Shown here piece after piece: positions 1 through 8,442 of a DNA stretch of 8,652 nucleotides (positions are counted from its first letter, which is position 1; each line of letters starts with the position of its first letter). The stretch spans positions 1 through 8,652 of the forward strand of contig JAUVNZ010000049.1 in the NCBI GenBank assembly GCA_030599435.1, given 5' to 3'. Origin of the DNA: Gammaproteobacteria bacterium. GTDB lineage: Bacteria; Pseudomonadota; Gammaproteobacteria; SZUA-152. Under the pieces are notes generated by a model that had not been told where the DNA came from, searched no databases, and was given only the letters and a program-made list of their open reading frames with translations. The translations under genes and the position numbers were made by a program.

Positions 1-12
1 GGGGTATCCTTT

Positions 13-37
13 GCGCCTGATTTTGGCGCCCCTTTTT
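13..37 (+). terminator. Possible intrinsic terminator of an upstream gene
   Basis: A 5-bp GC stem (GCGCC at 13-17 with GGCGC at 25-29) has a 7-base loop and is followed by CCC and then five T (33-37). The three C between stem and T-run are not ideal, although GGGG at the window start could pair with part of them. It would end the transcript of a gene to the left. In many gammaproteobacteria the neighbour before ibaG is the mla lipid-transport operon, but nothing of it is recognisable here. Confidence 0.4.
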
Positions 38-84
38 ATAATAAAATAGAACAATATGATGGGTAATAAAGGGCGTTAGGAAAG

Positions 85-114
85 TTGATAAATGCTTTAT
101 GATTACTGTTAAAT
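85..114 (+). promoter_or_regulatory. Candidate promoter for ibaG
   Basis: TTGATA (85-90, five of six matches to the sigma-70 -35 box) is followed after 18 bases by TTAAAT (109-114, four of six matches to the -10 box). Transcription would start near 121, about 30 bases before the ibaG ATG. A small inverted repeat, ATAAA-TGC-TTTAT (88-100), lies between the boxes. A perfect TATAAT at 37-42 has no matching -35 and overlaps the T-run of the preceding terminator, so it was not preferred. This is inference from consensus matching only. Confidence 0.35.
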
Positions 115-152
115 CAATGAGTTAAGTAGTCTTTAAGCTGGGGCACGGTAGA

Positions 153-413
153 ATGGAAAACGCAGAAGTACAGCAATTGATCGAAGTGGGCCTGCCAGGG
201 GCAGATGTTAAAGTGACAGGCGATGGCAGTCACTTCGAAGTGGTAGTGATTTCTACTGCCTTTGAAGGCAAGTCACCCGTAGCCCAGCAAAAATTGGTTT
301 ACGCGACGCTTGGTGAACATATTACAAATGGGTCATTACATGCACTGACCATTAAGGCTTACACCCCGGAAAAATGGGAGACGGCCAGCAAGTTAATGGT
401 AGGTTCCGCCTGA
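153..413 (+). CDS. ibaG: BolA family iron-sulfur protein IbaG
   Basis: An 86-residue protein that is a single BolA domain. The segment GDGSHFEVVVIS (residues 23-34), the FEGKSPVAQQKLVY stretch (37-50) and HALTIKAYTPEKW (63-75) match the IbaG/YrbA branch closely, and length agrees with E. coli IbaG (about 84). His27 and His63 are the conserved histidines; BolA-type proteins use such residues, with monothiol glutaredoxins, to bind a [2Fe-2S] cluster. It is a cytosolic protein linked in the family to acid stress and iron-sulfur trafficking. The ATG at 153 is the natural start by alignment, although no good Shine-Dalgarno precedes it (only GGGG at 140-143). It lies just before murA, as in many gammaproteobacteria, but a terminator separates the two. 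Family assignment is firm; the exact role in this organism is inferred. Confidence 0.93.
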   Translation: MENAEVQQLIEVGLPGADVKVTGDGSHFEVVVISTAFEGKSPVAQQKLVYATLGEHITNGSLHALTIKAYTPEKWETASKLMVGSA

Positions 414-450
414 AGTTTTGACCATGGTTCCTTATGTTAAGAACAGGGGC

Positions 451-477
451 GGCCACCAGACGGTGGCCTTTTCGTTT
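451..477 (+). terminator. Intrinsic terminator after ibaG
   Basis: A perfect 7-bp stem, GGCCACC (451-457) with GGTGGCC (462-468), closes a 4-base AGAC loop and is followed at once by TTTTCGTTT. This is a textbook Rho-independent terminator 37 bases after the ibaG stop codon. It implies that murA and the his genes are mostly transcribed from their own promoter, unless read-through is substantial. Confidence 0.85.
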
Positions 478-487
478 CTGGACTCTT

Positions 488-517
488 GTTTCCAAAGGGA
501 TGGTTTCCAAAGGAATG
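488..517 (+). repeat. Two-copy 15-bp tandem repeat upstream of murA
   Basis: GTTTCCAAAGGGATG (488-502) is followed directly by GTTTCCAAAGGAATG (503-517), with one mismatch, and then GTTT begins a third unit. It sits between the ibaG terminator and the murA start. Each unit contains an AAAGG-ATG string. No function is evident; a replication-slippage duplication is the simplest explanation. Confidence 0.85.
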
Positions 518-520
518 GTT

Positions 521-1828
<1,308 letters not shown>

Positions 1829-1862
1829 AAGTCATGTTTAGTTGAATGCGTGAATATTATTT

Positions 1863-1904
1863 GTGAAGAACTAATCGTGAAGAACAAATTGTGAAGAACT
1901 ATGA
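1863..1904 (+). repeat. Three-copy 14-bp tandem repeat overlapping the hisG start
   Basis: GTGAAGAAC occurs at 1863-1871, 1877-1885 and 1891-1899, exactly 14 bases apart, as the core of three tandem 14-bp units. The last unit runs into the hisG ATG at 1901. The units differ only in their last five bases. The GTGA at the head of the third unit is the best Shine-Dalgarno-like string for hisG, six bases before ATG, and the repeat duplicates it. The GTG at 1877 is in frame with hisG but is blocked by TGA at 1892. Confidence 0.9.
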
Positions 1905-2548
1905 GTGAGACCGACAATCTGATCATCGCCCTTTCCAAGGGCCGCATCTACAAAGAAACGTTACCGTTGCTGAAGCATGCCGGTATCGAACCTGTGGATG
2001 ATCCCGATACCAGCCGCAAGCTAATCCTGGATACCAATCTCGATGATGTGAAGCTATTAATTTTACGTGCGACGGATGTGCCTACCTATGTGCAATATGG
2101 CGCAGCTGATCTGGGTGTTGCTGGTAAGGATGTGCTTCTGGAGCACGGTGGTGAAGGTCTTTATGAACCTGTGGATTTAAATATTGCCCGTTGCAAATTA
2201 ATGACGGCAGGCCGTGTTGATGAACAACAGACACCGGGCCGACGCTTACGTGTCGCTACCAAGTTTGTTAACAGCACCCGTCGTTTTTATGCTGATCGTG
2301 GAGAGCAGGTGGAGATCATAAAACTCTACGGATCCATGGAGTTGGCACCTTTAGTTGGGTTGGCTGATCGCATTGTGGATGTGGTGGATACAGGCAATAC
2401 CTTAAAAGCTAACGGTCTTGAGCCTAAAGAACACATTGCGGATATCAGCTCGCGGCTTATCGTCAATAAGGCGGCAATGAAAATGAAACATAATCGCATT
2501 AAGGTGTTAGTTGACCAAATTGCGGATGCAGTAGTTAGAAGTAAGTAG
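1901..2548 (+). CDS. hisG: ATP phosphoribosyltransferase, short catalytic form (HisG-S)
   Basis: HisG joins ATP and PRPP to form phosphoribosyl-ATP, the first and flux-controlling step of histidine synthesis. At 215 residues it is the short form, which lacks the C-terminal regulatory domain of the roughly 300-residue E. coli type. The sequence closely follows Pseudomonas His[10 protein letters not shown] near residue 8, [24 protein letters not shown] in the first lobe, [33 protein letters not shown] (with the PRPP-binding DTGNT) and [12 protein letters not shown] near the end. Short HisG proteins work as a hetero-octamer with HisZ, a histidyl-tRNA synthetase paralogue that supplies activation and histidine feedback. 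No hisZ lies in this window. The ATG at 1901 gives a few extra residues before the conserved core and has only weak ribosome-site support, inside a tandem repeat. hisD follows after 22 bases. Confidence 0.97.
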   Translation: MSETDNLIIALSKGRIYKETLPLLKHAGIEPVDDPDTSRKLILDTNLDDVKLLILRATDVPTYVQYGAADLGVAGKDVLLEHGGEGLYEPVDLNIARCKLMTAGRVDEQQTPGRRLRVATKFVNSTRRFYADRGEQVEIIKLYGSMELAPLVGLADRIVDVVDTGNTLKANGLEPKEHIADISSRLIVNKAAMKMKHNRIKVLVDQIADAVVRSK

Positions 2549-2570
2549 ATAAAACTGACAGTAAACAAAA

Positions 2571-3869
2571 ATGGATATCAAACGACTCAATTCTGTCGAT
2601 GGGAATTTCTGGCAAGATCTCGAATCTTTGCTGGCCTGGGAGTCTGTGTCTGACGATGCAGTAAATACCACCGTGAAAGGAATTATTGCGGACATCCGTA
2701 AACGTGGTGATGCCGCTTTGGTGGAATATACGAACCGTTTCGATCGTATGTCAGCTACGGGAATGTCAGAGTTGGAAATTTCCGCCGTTCGTTTGCAGCA
2801 AGCACTTGATGGTTTGCCAGATGATCAACGCACTGCTCTGCAGACCGCCGCCGACCGCGTGCGCAGTTATCACGAACGTCAAATACAGGACAGTTGGAGT
2901 TACACTGAAGACGATGGCACGTTGCTGGGCCAGCAGATCACGCCGCTGGATCGCGTGGGTTTGTACGTGCCAGGCGGTAAAGCTGCTTATCCTTCGTCGG
3001 TATTGATGAATGCGATTCCTGCCAAAGTGGCTGGTGTAGAAGATTTAATCATGGTCGTTCCAACTCCGGATGGTGAAATAAACGAACTGGTATTCGCTGC
3101 CGCCGCCATTTGTGGTGTGGATCGTGTCTTTACTGTTGGTGGTGCGCAGGCCGTCGCGGCATTGGCCTATGGTACAGAGGCTGTGCCGCAGGTGGACAAG
3201 ATTGTGGGTCCCGGCAACATTTACGTAGCTACCGCCAAGCGCCATGTGTTCGGTACCGTGGGCATCGATATGATCGCCGGCCCTTCGGAAATTCTGGTGA
3301 TTTGCGATGGAAAGACCGATTCGGACTGGATTGCCATGGACCTGTTTTCACAGGCTGAGCATGATGAAGATGCGCAGTCCATTCTAGTCTGTCCCGATGC
3401 AGAATATCTGGATCAGGTGCAGGCCAGTATCGAAAAACTACTGCCGAATATGGAGCGCGCCGACATTATTCGCACCTCGCTCACAGATCGTGGCGCATTA
3501 GTGCAGGTGAAAGATCTGGACGAAGCCGTTACTGTGGCAAATTTCATCGCGCCGGAACACCTGGAGCTTTCTGTTGAAGATCCCGAGGCGATGGCGAAAC
3601 AAATCAAACATGCCGGTGCTATTTTTATGGGTCGTTTTACGGCCGAGGCACTGGGCGATTACTGCGCCGGCCCCAATCACGTGCTGCCGACTTCGCGCAC
3701 GGCGCGTTATTCATCGCCCCTGGGCGTTTATGATTTTCAGAAACGCTCTAGCTTGATTATGTGTTCAGCAGAGGGGGCTTCGGAGTTGGGTAAAACGGCA
3801 TCCACTCTTGCTCGAGGTGAGGGCCTGGAGGCCCACGCACGCTCGGCTGAATATCGCATTAAAAATTAG
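2571..3869 (+). CDS. hisD: Histidinol dehydrogenase HisD
   Basis: HisD is a zinc- and NAD-dependent enzyme that oxidises L-histidinol to L-histidine in two steps, the end of the pathway. The 432 residues match the usual 430-440. Key segments are [21 protein letters not shown] (131-151), [17 protein letters not shown] (212-228), [12 protein letters not shown] (231-242), [12 protein letters not shown] (259-270), APEHLEL (327-333), [14 protein letters not shown] (362-375) and [10 protein letters not shown] (420-429). Zinc ligands by alignment to E. coli are Gln261, His264, Asp363 and His422; the catalytic pair is Glu329-His330. All are present. No clear Shine-Dalgarno precedes the ATG at 2571, so translation may rely on coupling to hisG, 22 bases upstream. 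The ATG is supported by the good fit of N-terminus and length to the family. Confidence 0.98.
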   Translation: MDIKRLNSVDGNFWQDLESLLAWESVSDDAVNTTVKGIIADIRKRGDAALVEYTNRFDRMSATGMSELEISAVRLQQALDGLPDDQRTALQTAADRVRSYHERQIQDSWSYTEDDGTLLGQQITPLDRVGLYVPGGKAAYPSSVLMNAIPAKVAGVEDLIMVVPTPDGEINELVFAAAAICGVDRVFTVGGAQAVAALAYGTEAVPQVDKIVGPGNIYVATAKRHVFGTVGIDMIAGPSEILVICDGKTDSDWIAMDLFSQAEHDEDAQSILVCPDAEYLDQVQASIEKLLPNMERADIIRTSLTDRGALVQVKDLDEAVTVANFIAPEHLELSVEDPEAMAKQIKHAGAIFMGRFTAEALGDYCAGPNHVLPTSRTARYSSPLGVYDFQKRSSLIMCSAEGASELGKTASTLARGEGLEAHARSAEYRIKN

Positions 3870-3903
3870 ACACTAATCAATAAACCTGTTTTATCAAACT
3901 GCG

Positions 3904-5043
3904 ATGAGCACCATTAACGATAAAGTTACCCGCTGGGTGCGCTCCGAGATTCGCGCCCTGTCGGCCTACCACGTCCCAGATTCAGGTGATTTCATCAAGC
4001 TGGATGCGATGGAAAATCCCTATAACTGGCCGGAAGCTATGGTGGAGCAGTGGTTGACAGTGTTGCGTGACGCCGAATTAAATAGATACCCAGATCCTTC
4101 GCCGGCAGGCCTCAAAGATAGCCTTGGCCTGGCGATGGGAGTTCCTTTTGGTGGTCCCTTTAGCGAGAACAAGGACATTGAGGTGCTGCTGGGCAATGGA
4201 TCAGACGAGCTGATCCAGATGATTGCTATGGCCATGGCGCAGCCTGGCCGTAAGGTGCTGGCTCCTGAACCCAGTTTCGTGATGTACAAAATGATCGCCA
4301 CATTTACAGGCATGGATTATGTAGGCGTTCCACTGGATGAGGATTTCAGTCTCAATCTGCCAGTCATGTTGGCCGCCATCGAAGAACATCAGCCAGCCAT
4401 CGTATTTTTGGCCTATCCTAACAATCCCACTGGCAACCTGTTTGACTGTGATGCGGTTAAGGCCATTATCAAGGCTAGCTCTGGTCTGGTGGTGGTGGAT
4501 GAGGCCTACCATGCTTTTGCTGGCGACAGTTTTATGTCCGAGTTGGGCTCTTATGAAAACCTGGTGGTGATGCGTACGGTCTCCAAAATGGGACTGGCAG
4601 GGTTACGGCTGGGAATGCTGGCTGGTCCAGCGGAATGGTTGGCAGAGTTCGATAAGGTTCGACTGCCCTACAATATCAACGTGCTGACACAGAAAAGCGC
4701 CGAATTTGCTTTGGCGCATCGCGAGGTATTGGATCAGCAAACCCAGCAAATCTGCGTGGACAGGGAAAAACTTTTGGAGGCTATGGAGTCGATAAAGGGG
4801 ATCAAAACATTCCCCAGCCGAGCCAATTTCATTCTCTTCCGTGTGAATAAAGGGGCTGCTGTTGTTGGTAAAAAGAGTGCCGCTAATGCCTCAGGGGTTT
4901 TTGAGTCGCTCAAAGCACAGGGTGTACTCATCAAGAATCTGTCTCCGGGGGGTGGGGTTTTGCAGGATTGCCTGCGAGTGACAGTCGGCAGCCCAGAACA
5001 AAATGAGGCCTTTTTGTCTGCTTTAGAAAATAGCCTGATTTGA
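3904..5043 (+). CDS. hisC: Histidinol-phosphate aminotransferase HisC
   Basis: HisC is a PLP-dependent class I/II aminotransferase that exchanges the amino group between glutamate and imidazole acetol phosphate to give histidinol phosphate. In its 379 residues one sees KLDAMENPYNWP (32-43), LGNGSDELI (96-104), YPNNPTGN (171-178), VVVDEAYHAF (196-205) with Asp199 and Tyr202, RTVSKMGLAGLRLG (224-237) with the PLP Schiff-base Lys228 and Arg235, and CLRVTVG (356-362) with substrate-binding Arg358. The IRALSAYHV and LDAMENPY signatures place it in the HisC subtype found near hisD in beta- and gammaproteobacteria. A segment around residues 316-331, rich in Ala, Gly and Lys, looks like a small insertion after LFRV compared with relatives. 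The start lacks a recognisable Shine-Dalgarno. hisD ends 34 bases upstream. Assignment is firm, and context settles the substrate. Confidence 0.96.
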   Translation: MSTINDKVTRWVRSEIRALSAYHVPDSGDFIKLDAMENPYNWPEAMVEQWLTVLRDAELNRYPDPSPAGLKDSLGLAMGVPFGGPFSENKDIEVLLGNGSDELIQMIAMAMAQPGRKVLAPEPSFVMYKMIATFTGMDYVGVPLDEDFSLNLPVMLAAIEEHQPAIVFLAYPNNPTGNLFDCDAVKAIIKASSGLVVVDEAYHAFAGDSFMSELGSYENLVVMRTVSKMGLAGLRLGMLAGPAEWLAEFDKVRLPYNINVLTQKSAEFALAHREVLDQQTQQICVDREKLLEAMESIKGIKTFPSRANFILFRVNKGAAVVGKKSAANASGVFESLKAQGVLIKNLSPGGGVLQDCLRVTVGSPEQNEAFLSALENSLI

Positions 5044-5089
5044 GAATCACCGCTGTTAAAAAACGCCAGGCACTTCAATCATCTAACGC

Positions 5090-5119
5090 TTAACGTTATG
5101 CTATGCAGTCTGAAATAAT
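5090..5119 (+). promoter_or_regulatory. Possible internal promoter before hisB
   Basis: The 116-base hisC-hisB spacer is the longest within the his cluster. TTAACG (5090-5095, four of six -35 matches) is followed after 18 bases by AATAAT (5114-5119, five of six -10 matches), with TG one base before it as in extended -10 promoters. The -35 overlaps the 8-bp palindrome TAACGTTA (5091-5098), which with TAACG at 5084 can also fold as a small hairpin lacking a T-run. This could drive hisBHAFIE separately. Support is consensus matching only. Confidence 0.3.
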
Positions 5120-5148
5120 ACGTACTTGCACCGTTACTAAGAGCATTT

Positions 5149-5153
5149 GGAGA
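5149..5153 (+). promoter_or_regulatory. Strong ribosome binding site of hisB
   Basis: GGAGA lies six bases before the hisB ATG. It contrasts with the near absence of Shine-Dalgarno sequences before hisD, hisC and hisH, and fits hisB being the first gene of an independently translated or transcribed segment. Confidence 0.7.
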
Positions 5154-5159
5154 TAACTC

Positions 5160-5753
5160 ATGGCTGACCGTAAGGCCACTATAAAAAGAGATACCCTGGA
5201 AACCCAAATCCAGGTAAGCATTAATCTGGATGGTACCGGCGATTACAACGTCGATACCGGTGTGCCTTTTCTTGACCACATGTTGGACCAGGTAGCTCGT
5301 CACGGTTTAATTGATATTGATATCAAAGCAAAAGGCGATTTGCACATTGATGCTCATCACACAGTGGAAGATGTCGGAATCACACTGGGCCAGGCTTTTG
5401 CCGAAGCGGTGGGAGACAAAAAAGGTATACGTCGTTATGGTCACGCCTATGTGCCGTTGGACGAGGCATTGTCACGCGTGGTGATTGATTTTTCCGGACG
5501 TCCCGGTATGGAATACGGCATTGAATTTACGCGCGCTCGTGTGGGTGATTTTGATATGGACTTGTTGTCGGAATTTTTTCAGGGGTTCATTAATCACGCC
5601 CAGGTTACGCTGCACATTGATAATATTCGCGGCAAGAATGCACACCACATTGCTGAGACCGTATTCAAGGCTTTTGGTCGTGCCTTACGTATGGCGCTAG
5701 CGATGGATTCGCGTATGGGCGATTCTTTGCCGTCAACCAAAGGTTCGTTGTAA
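5160..5753 (+). CDS. hisB: Imidazoleglycerol-phosphate dehydratase HisB (monofunctional)
   Basis: This enzyme dehydrates imidazole glycerol phosphate to imidazole acetol phosphate, using manganese bound by clustered histidines. The 197 residues cover only the dehydratase domain. Diagnostic motifs are FLDHML (37-42), the two metal-binding repeats [12 protein letters not shown] (66-77) and [15 protein letters not shown] (162-176), and [13 protein letters not shown] (92-104). The protein ends in the typical SLPSTKGSL tail. The N-terminal HAD-type histidinol-phosphatase domain of the E. coli bifunctional HisB is absent, and the full dehydratase begins right at the ATG, so this is the ancestral single-domain form rather than a truncation. 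The start at 5160 is supported by GGAGA six bases upstream. hisH follows after 29 bases. Confidence 0.98.
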   Translation: MADRKATIKRDTLETQIQVSINLDGTGDYNVDTGVPFLDHMLDQVARHGLIDIDIKAKGDLHIDAHHTVEDVGITLGQAFAEAVGDKKGIRRYGHAYVPLDEALSRVVIDFSGRPGMEYGIEFTRARVGDFDMDLLSEFFQGFINHAQVTLHIDNIRGKNAHHIAETVFKAFGRALRMALAMDSRMGDSLPSTKGSL

Positions 5754-5782
5754 AAATTCTTTTCTAAGCAAGCACAACTACC

Positions 5783-6430
5783 ATGAATACTGTTGCAGTT
5801 ATCGACTATGGCATGGGCAACCTGCATTCGGTCGCCAAAGCGTTGGAACATGTGCCGGGCGATTTTCGCGTGGTGGTTACTGCGGATGCCACAAAAATTC
5901 TTGAAGCAGACCGCGTAGTATTGCCTGGTGTTGGCGCCATGCGTGATTGCATGGGTGAAATCAAACGTCTTGGTCTAGACTCTGTTGTACATGAGGTAGC
6001 AAATAGCCGCCCTTTGTTGGGTGTATGTGTTGGTATGCAGGCGATGCTGGAATCCAGTGCAGAAAATGATGGAGTTGATTGTTTGGGTTTGTTTAAGGGA
6101 ACGGTTAAAGCCTTCCCTGATGACTTGCGTGACCCAATAACCAACGAACGCCTCAAGGTGCCGCACATGGGCTGGAATCAGGTTGATCAAACTATGCCAC
6201 ATCCTATGTGGAAAAATATTGTTCCTGATTCACGGTTTTATTTTGTGCACAGTTATTATGTTCAACCGGCCGGGCCAGAACCTATTGCAGGCTCAACCGT
6301 GTATGGGTTTCCCTTTGCGGCGGCGCTGACAAAAGAAAATGTATTTGCGGTGCAGTTCCATCCAGAAAAAAGTCAGCATGCAGGTTTGCAGTTGTATGCG
6401 AATTTTGTCGAGTGGGATGGTCAGTTTTAA
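5783..6430 (+). CDS. hisH: Imidazole glycerol phosphate synthase, glutaminase subunit HisH
   Basis: HisH is a class I (triad) glutamine amidotransferase that releases ammonia from glutamine and channels it to HisF. In 215 residues the signatures are [12 protein letters not shown] (6-17), VLPGVGAM (46-53), the nucleophile elbow GVCVGMQ (80-86) with Cys82, [10 protein letters not shown] (125-134), and [10 protein letters not shown] (189-198), where His193 and Glu195 complete the triad. Val83 of the elbow replaces the leucine seen in GICLGMQ of many relatives, a conservative change. The ATG at 5783 gives the standard N-terminus directly before the first beta strand, but its upstream sequence has no Shine-Dalgarno. 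Its partner hisF is encoded two genes downstream, with hisA between them, the usual hisH-hisA-hisF order. Confidence 0.97.
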   Translation: MNTVAVIDYGMGNLHSVAKALEHVPGDFRVVVTADATKILEADRVVLPGVGAMRDCMGEIKRLGLDSVVHEVANSRPLLGVCVGMQAMLESSAENDGVDCLGLFKGTVKAFPDDLRDPITNERLKVPHMGWNQVDQTMPHPMWKNIVPDSRFYFVHSYYVQPAGPEPIAGSTVYGFPFAAALTKENVFAVQFHPEKSQHAGLQLYANFVEWDGQF

Positions 6431-6450
6431 TTGTTGAATGTTTTGAAGCT

Positions 6451-6513
6451 GTTTAATGAGGCTAATGTAAATGTGTCTAATGTTTGTTGAGGCCAATGTT
6501 TAATGAGGACAAG
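6451..6513 (+). repeat. Four-unit ~16-bp tandem repeat carrying GAGG before hisA
   Basis: The hisH-hisA spacer is built of units 6451-6466 (GTTTAATGAGGCTAAT), 6467-6481 (a diverged 15-base copy), 6482-6497 (GTTTGTTGAGGCCAAT) and 6498-6513 (GTTTAATGAGGACAAG). Units 1, 3 and 4 each contain GAGG (6458-6461, 6489-6492, 6505-6508). The last GAGG, seven bases before the hisA ATG at 6516, is the working Shine-Dalgarno; the others are duplicated copies upstream. The preceding 6424-6450 stretch looks like further decayed units. Confidence 0.85.
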
Positions 6514-6515
6514 GT

Positions 6516-7256
6516 ATGCTTTTAATACCCGCGATTGATTTAAAAGACGGTAAATGCGTTCGACTAAAACAGGGTCGCATGGAAGACGATACCGTATTTT
6601 CAGACGACCCCGTTGCCATGGCGCGACGTTGGGTTGACGCTGGTGCGCGCCGTTTACATTTGGTTGATCTGAACGGTGCCTTTGAAGGCAAGCCCATGAA
6701 TGCCAGCATTGTGCATGACATTGTCGAAGCCTTTCCCGACGTGCCAGTGCAAATTGGCGGCGGTATTCGCGATGAAGAAACCATTCAAACTTATCTGGAT
6801 GCCGGTGTGCAGTACGTGATTATCGGTACCAAGGCGGTGAATGCGCCACACTTTGTTTCGGATATCTGCATGGCATTTCCCGGCCACATTATTATTGGTC
6901 TGGATGCAAAAGATGGCAAAGTGGCAATAGATGGCTGGTCAAAATTATCGCATCATGATGTGATTGATATGGCTAAACATTTTGAACATGACGGTGTCGA
7001 AGCTATTGTGTACACAGACATTTCACGTGACGGTATGATGAGTGGTGTCAATGTAGAGGCGACAGTCAAGCTGGCGCAGTCTATAAACATTCCAGTGATT
7101 GCCTCAGGTGGCATTACTAACCTTGATGATATCCGTGCCTTAAGTGAAGTGGCCGATGAGGGAATCATGGGCGCTATTACTGGTCGCGCCATTTATGAAG
7201 GCACATTGGATTTTATTGAAGGACAAAAATTGTCCGACGAATTAGCAAGCTCTTAA
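6516..7256 (+). CDS. hisA: ProFAR isomerase HisA
   Basis: HisA is a (beta/alpha)8 barrel that carries out the Amadori rearrangement of ProFAR to PRFAR, the substrate of HisF-HisH. The 246 residues are typical (about 245). The half-barrel phosphate and catalytic motifs are visible: [16 protein letters not shown] (5-20) with catalytic Asp8, [13 protein letters not shown] (78-90), [16 protein letters not shown] (126-141) with Asp130, [14 protein letters not shown] (166-179) with catalytic Asp168, and [12 protein letters not shown] (194-205). The start is set by GAGG at 6505-6508 and by the family-typical [10 protein letters not shown]-terminus. hisF begins 11 bases after the stop. HisA and HisF are old duplicates of one half-barrel; the DGMMSG and order of motifs identify this copy as HisA. 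Confidence 0.98.
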   Translation: MLLIPAIDLKDGKCVRLKQGRMEDDTVFSDDPVAMARRWVDAGARRLHLVDLNGAFEGKPMNASIVHDIVEAFPDVPVQIGGGIRDEETIQTYLDAGVQYVIIGTKAVNAPHFVSDICMAFPGHIIIGLDAKDGKVAIDGWSKLSHHDVIDMAKHFEHDGVEAIVYTDISRDGMMSGVNVEATVKLAQSINIPVIASGGITNLDDIRALSEVADEGIMGAITGRAIYEGTLDFIEGQKLSDELASS

Positions 7257-7267
7257 AAGGTATATAC

Positions 7268-8053
7268 ATGGGTCTGGCAAAACGAATTATCCCCTGTCTT
7301 GATGTCGATAACGGTCGCGTAGTTAAAGGCGTGCAGTTTGTCGATATTCGTGATGCTGGTGATCCAGTAGAAGTTGCCAAGCGTTATGATGAGCAAGGCG
7401 CGGATGAAATTACTTTTCTTGATATTACTGCTAGCTCTGATGACAGAGAGACTATGGTACATATGGTAGAAGAAGTTGCCGGCCAGGTATTTATCCCTCT
7501 AACGGTTGGCGGAGGTATTCGTACGGTCGATGATATCCGGCGCATGTTAAATGCGGGCGCTGATAAAGTGGGTATTAATACCGTAGCAGTGTTTAACCCC
7601 GAGTTTGTTCGTGAAGCGGCAGAAAAATTTGGTTCGCAGTGCATTGTGGTTGCCATTGATGCCAAGTGCGTTAGTGGTTGTGGTGATCAGGAGGGTGAAA
7701 CTAAACGTTGGGAAATATTTACTCACGGTGGTCGTAAGCCTACCGGCATTGATGCCATCGAGTGGGCAAAAAAAATGGTGGATTATGGCGCTGGCGAAAT
7801 TTTATTAACCAGCATGGATCGTGATGGTACAAAAATAGGTTTTGATCTCGAGTTAACGCGTGCGATTAGTGAAGCAGTCAGTGTGCCAGTGATTGCCTCG
7901 GGTGGTGTTGGTGAATTGAAACACCTGGCAGAAGGTGTGACTGAAGGTAAAGCTGATGCAGTTTTAGCGGCGAGCATATTTCATTTTGGTGAATATACGA
8001 TTGAAGAGGCCAAACGTGCCATGGAAGCACAAGGTGTCGAGGTGCGATTGTGA
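7268..8053 (+). CDS. hisF: Imidazole glycerol phosphate synthase, cyclase subunit HisF
   Basis: HisF, a (beta/alpha)8 barrel, uses ammonia from HisH to convert PRFAR to imidazole glycerol phosphate and AICAR, the latter feeding purine synthesis. Motifs in 261 residues are [18 protein letters not shown] (7-24) with catalytic Asp12, [17 protein letters not shown] (78-94), VVAIDAKCV (127-135) with catalytic Asp131, [20 protein letters not shown] (148-167), [15 protein letters not shown] (179-193) and [10 protein letters not shown] (208-217). The loop after Asp131 (residues 134-147) is longer than in Thermotoga HisF and has two cysteines, Cys134 and Cys138. AAAAGG overlapping the hisA stop (7255-7260) is a good Shine-Dalgarno seven bases before the ATG, suggesting coupled translation. 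The stop overlaps the hisI start by four bases. Confidence 0.98.
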   Translation: MGLAKRIIPCLDVDNGRVVKGVQFVDIRDAGDPVEVAKRYDEQGADEITFLDITASSDDRETMVHMVEEVAGQVFIPLTVGGGIRTVDDIRRMLNAGADKVGINTVAVFNPEFVREAAEKFGSQCIVVAIDAKCVSGCGDQEGETKRWEIFTHGGRKPTGIDAIEWAKKMVDYGAGEILLTSMDRDGTKIGFDLELTRAISEAVSVPVIASGGVGELKHLAEGVTEGKADAVLAASIFHFGEYTIEEAKRAMEAQGVEVRL

Positions 8054-8442
8054 GTGTTGAAGGTAAATGGTTAGATGACATCAAGTGGGATTCCGATGGC
8101 CTGGTTCCTGCTATCGCCCAGGATGCGACATCAGGTAAGGTGCTAATGATGGCGTGGATGAATCGTGAATCTCTACAGCTAACGGTAGATGAGGGTCGCG
8201 CTATATATTGGTCGCGCTCGCGGCAAAAATTATGGCGTAAGGGCGAAGAATCCGGCCACGTGCAAAAACTGAAAGACCTGCGTCTGGATTGCGATGCAGA
8301 CGTGATATTGTTGTCGGTAGAACAGGTGGGCGGCATATCCTGCCACACGGGCAGAGAGCGGTGTTTTTATCGTCAACTTCAGGATGGGCAGTGGATTGAG
8401 ACAGAAGAAGTTATAAAAGACCCTTCAACTATTTATAAGTAA
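8050..8442 (+). CDS. hisI: Phosphoribosyl-AMP cyclohydrolase HisI (unfused)
   Basis: HisI opens the adenine ring of phosphoribosyl-AMP to give ProFAR, in a zinc- and magnesium-dependent reaction. The 130 residues are a complete single domain, with [12 protein letters not shown] (31-42), [20 protein letters not shown] (51-70), [14 protein letters not shown] (79-92) and [14 protein letters not shown] (94-107). By analogy with the archaeal enzyme, Asp80, Asp82 and Asp84 bind magnesium, while Cys81, Cys98 and Cys105 bind zinc. The start is GTG at 8050, overlapping the hisF stop as GTGA, with GAGGTG (8039-8044) five bases upstream. This indicates translational coupling to hisF. Unlike E. coli HisIE, the pyrophosphatase is a separate gene that starts 15 bases after the HisI stop. 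Confidence 0.98.
   Translation: MSVEGKWLDDIKWDSDGLVPAIAQDATSGKVLMMAWMNRESLQLTVDEGRAIYWSRSRQKLWRKGEESGHVQKLKDLRLDCDADVILLSVEQVGGISCHTGRERCFYRQLQDGQWIETEEVIKDPSTIYK

Noticed and set aside
1..66. Open frame from base 1 to TAA at 64-66 as the end of an upstream gene
   Set aside because: Only 21 codons, no recognisable family signature, and it would run through the probable terminator hairpin.
1851..1860. TATTAT at 1855-1860 as a hisG promoter -10
   Set aside because: No -35-like sequence lies 16-18 bases upstream; the closest, TTGAAT at 1842, is only 7 bases away.
2686..3006. Alternative-frame plus-strand frames inside hisD, hisC and hisF
   Set aside because: They overlap complete conserved enzymes and their translations are rich in Trp, Cys and Arg with no family resemblance.
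5084..5098. TAACG-CTTAA-CGTTA hairpin after hisC as a terminator
   Set aside because: The stem is only five base pairs, AT-rich, and not followed by a T-run.
7878..8348. 156-codon minus-strand frame opposite hisF and hisI
   Set aside because: It lies antisense to two unmistakable conserved genes and its translation has no recognisable motif; it is a shadow of their codon pattern. The same holds for the other minus-strand frames, such as 352-753 and 5806-6168.
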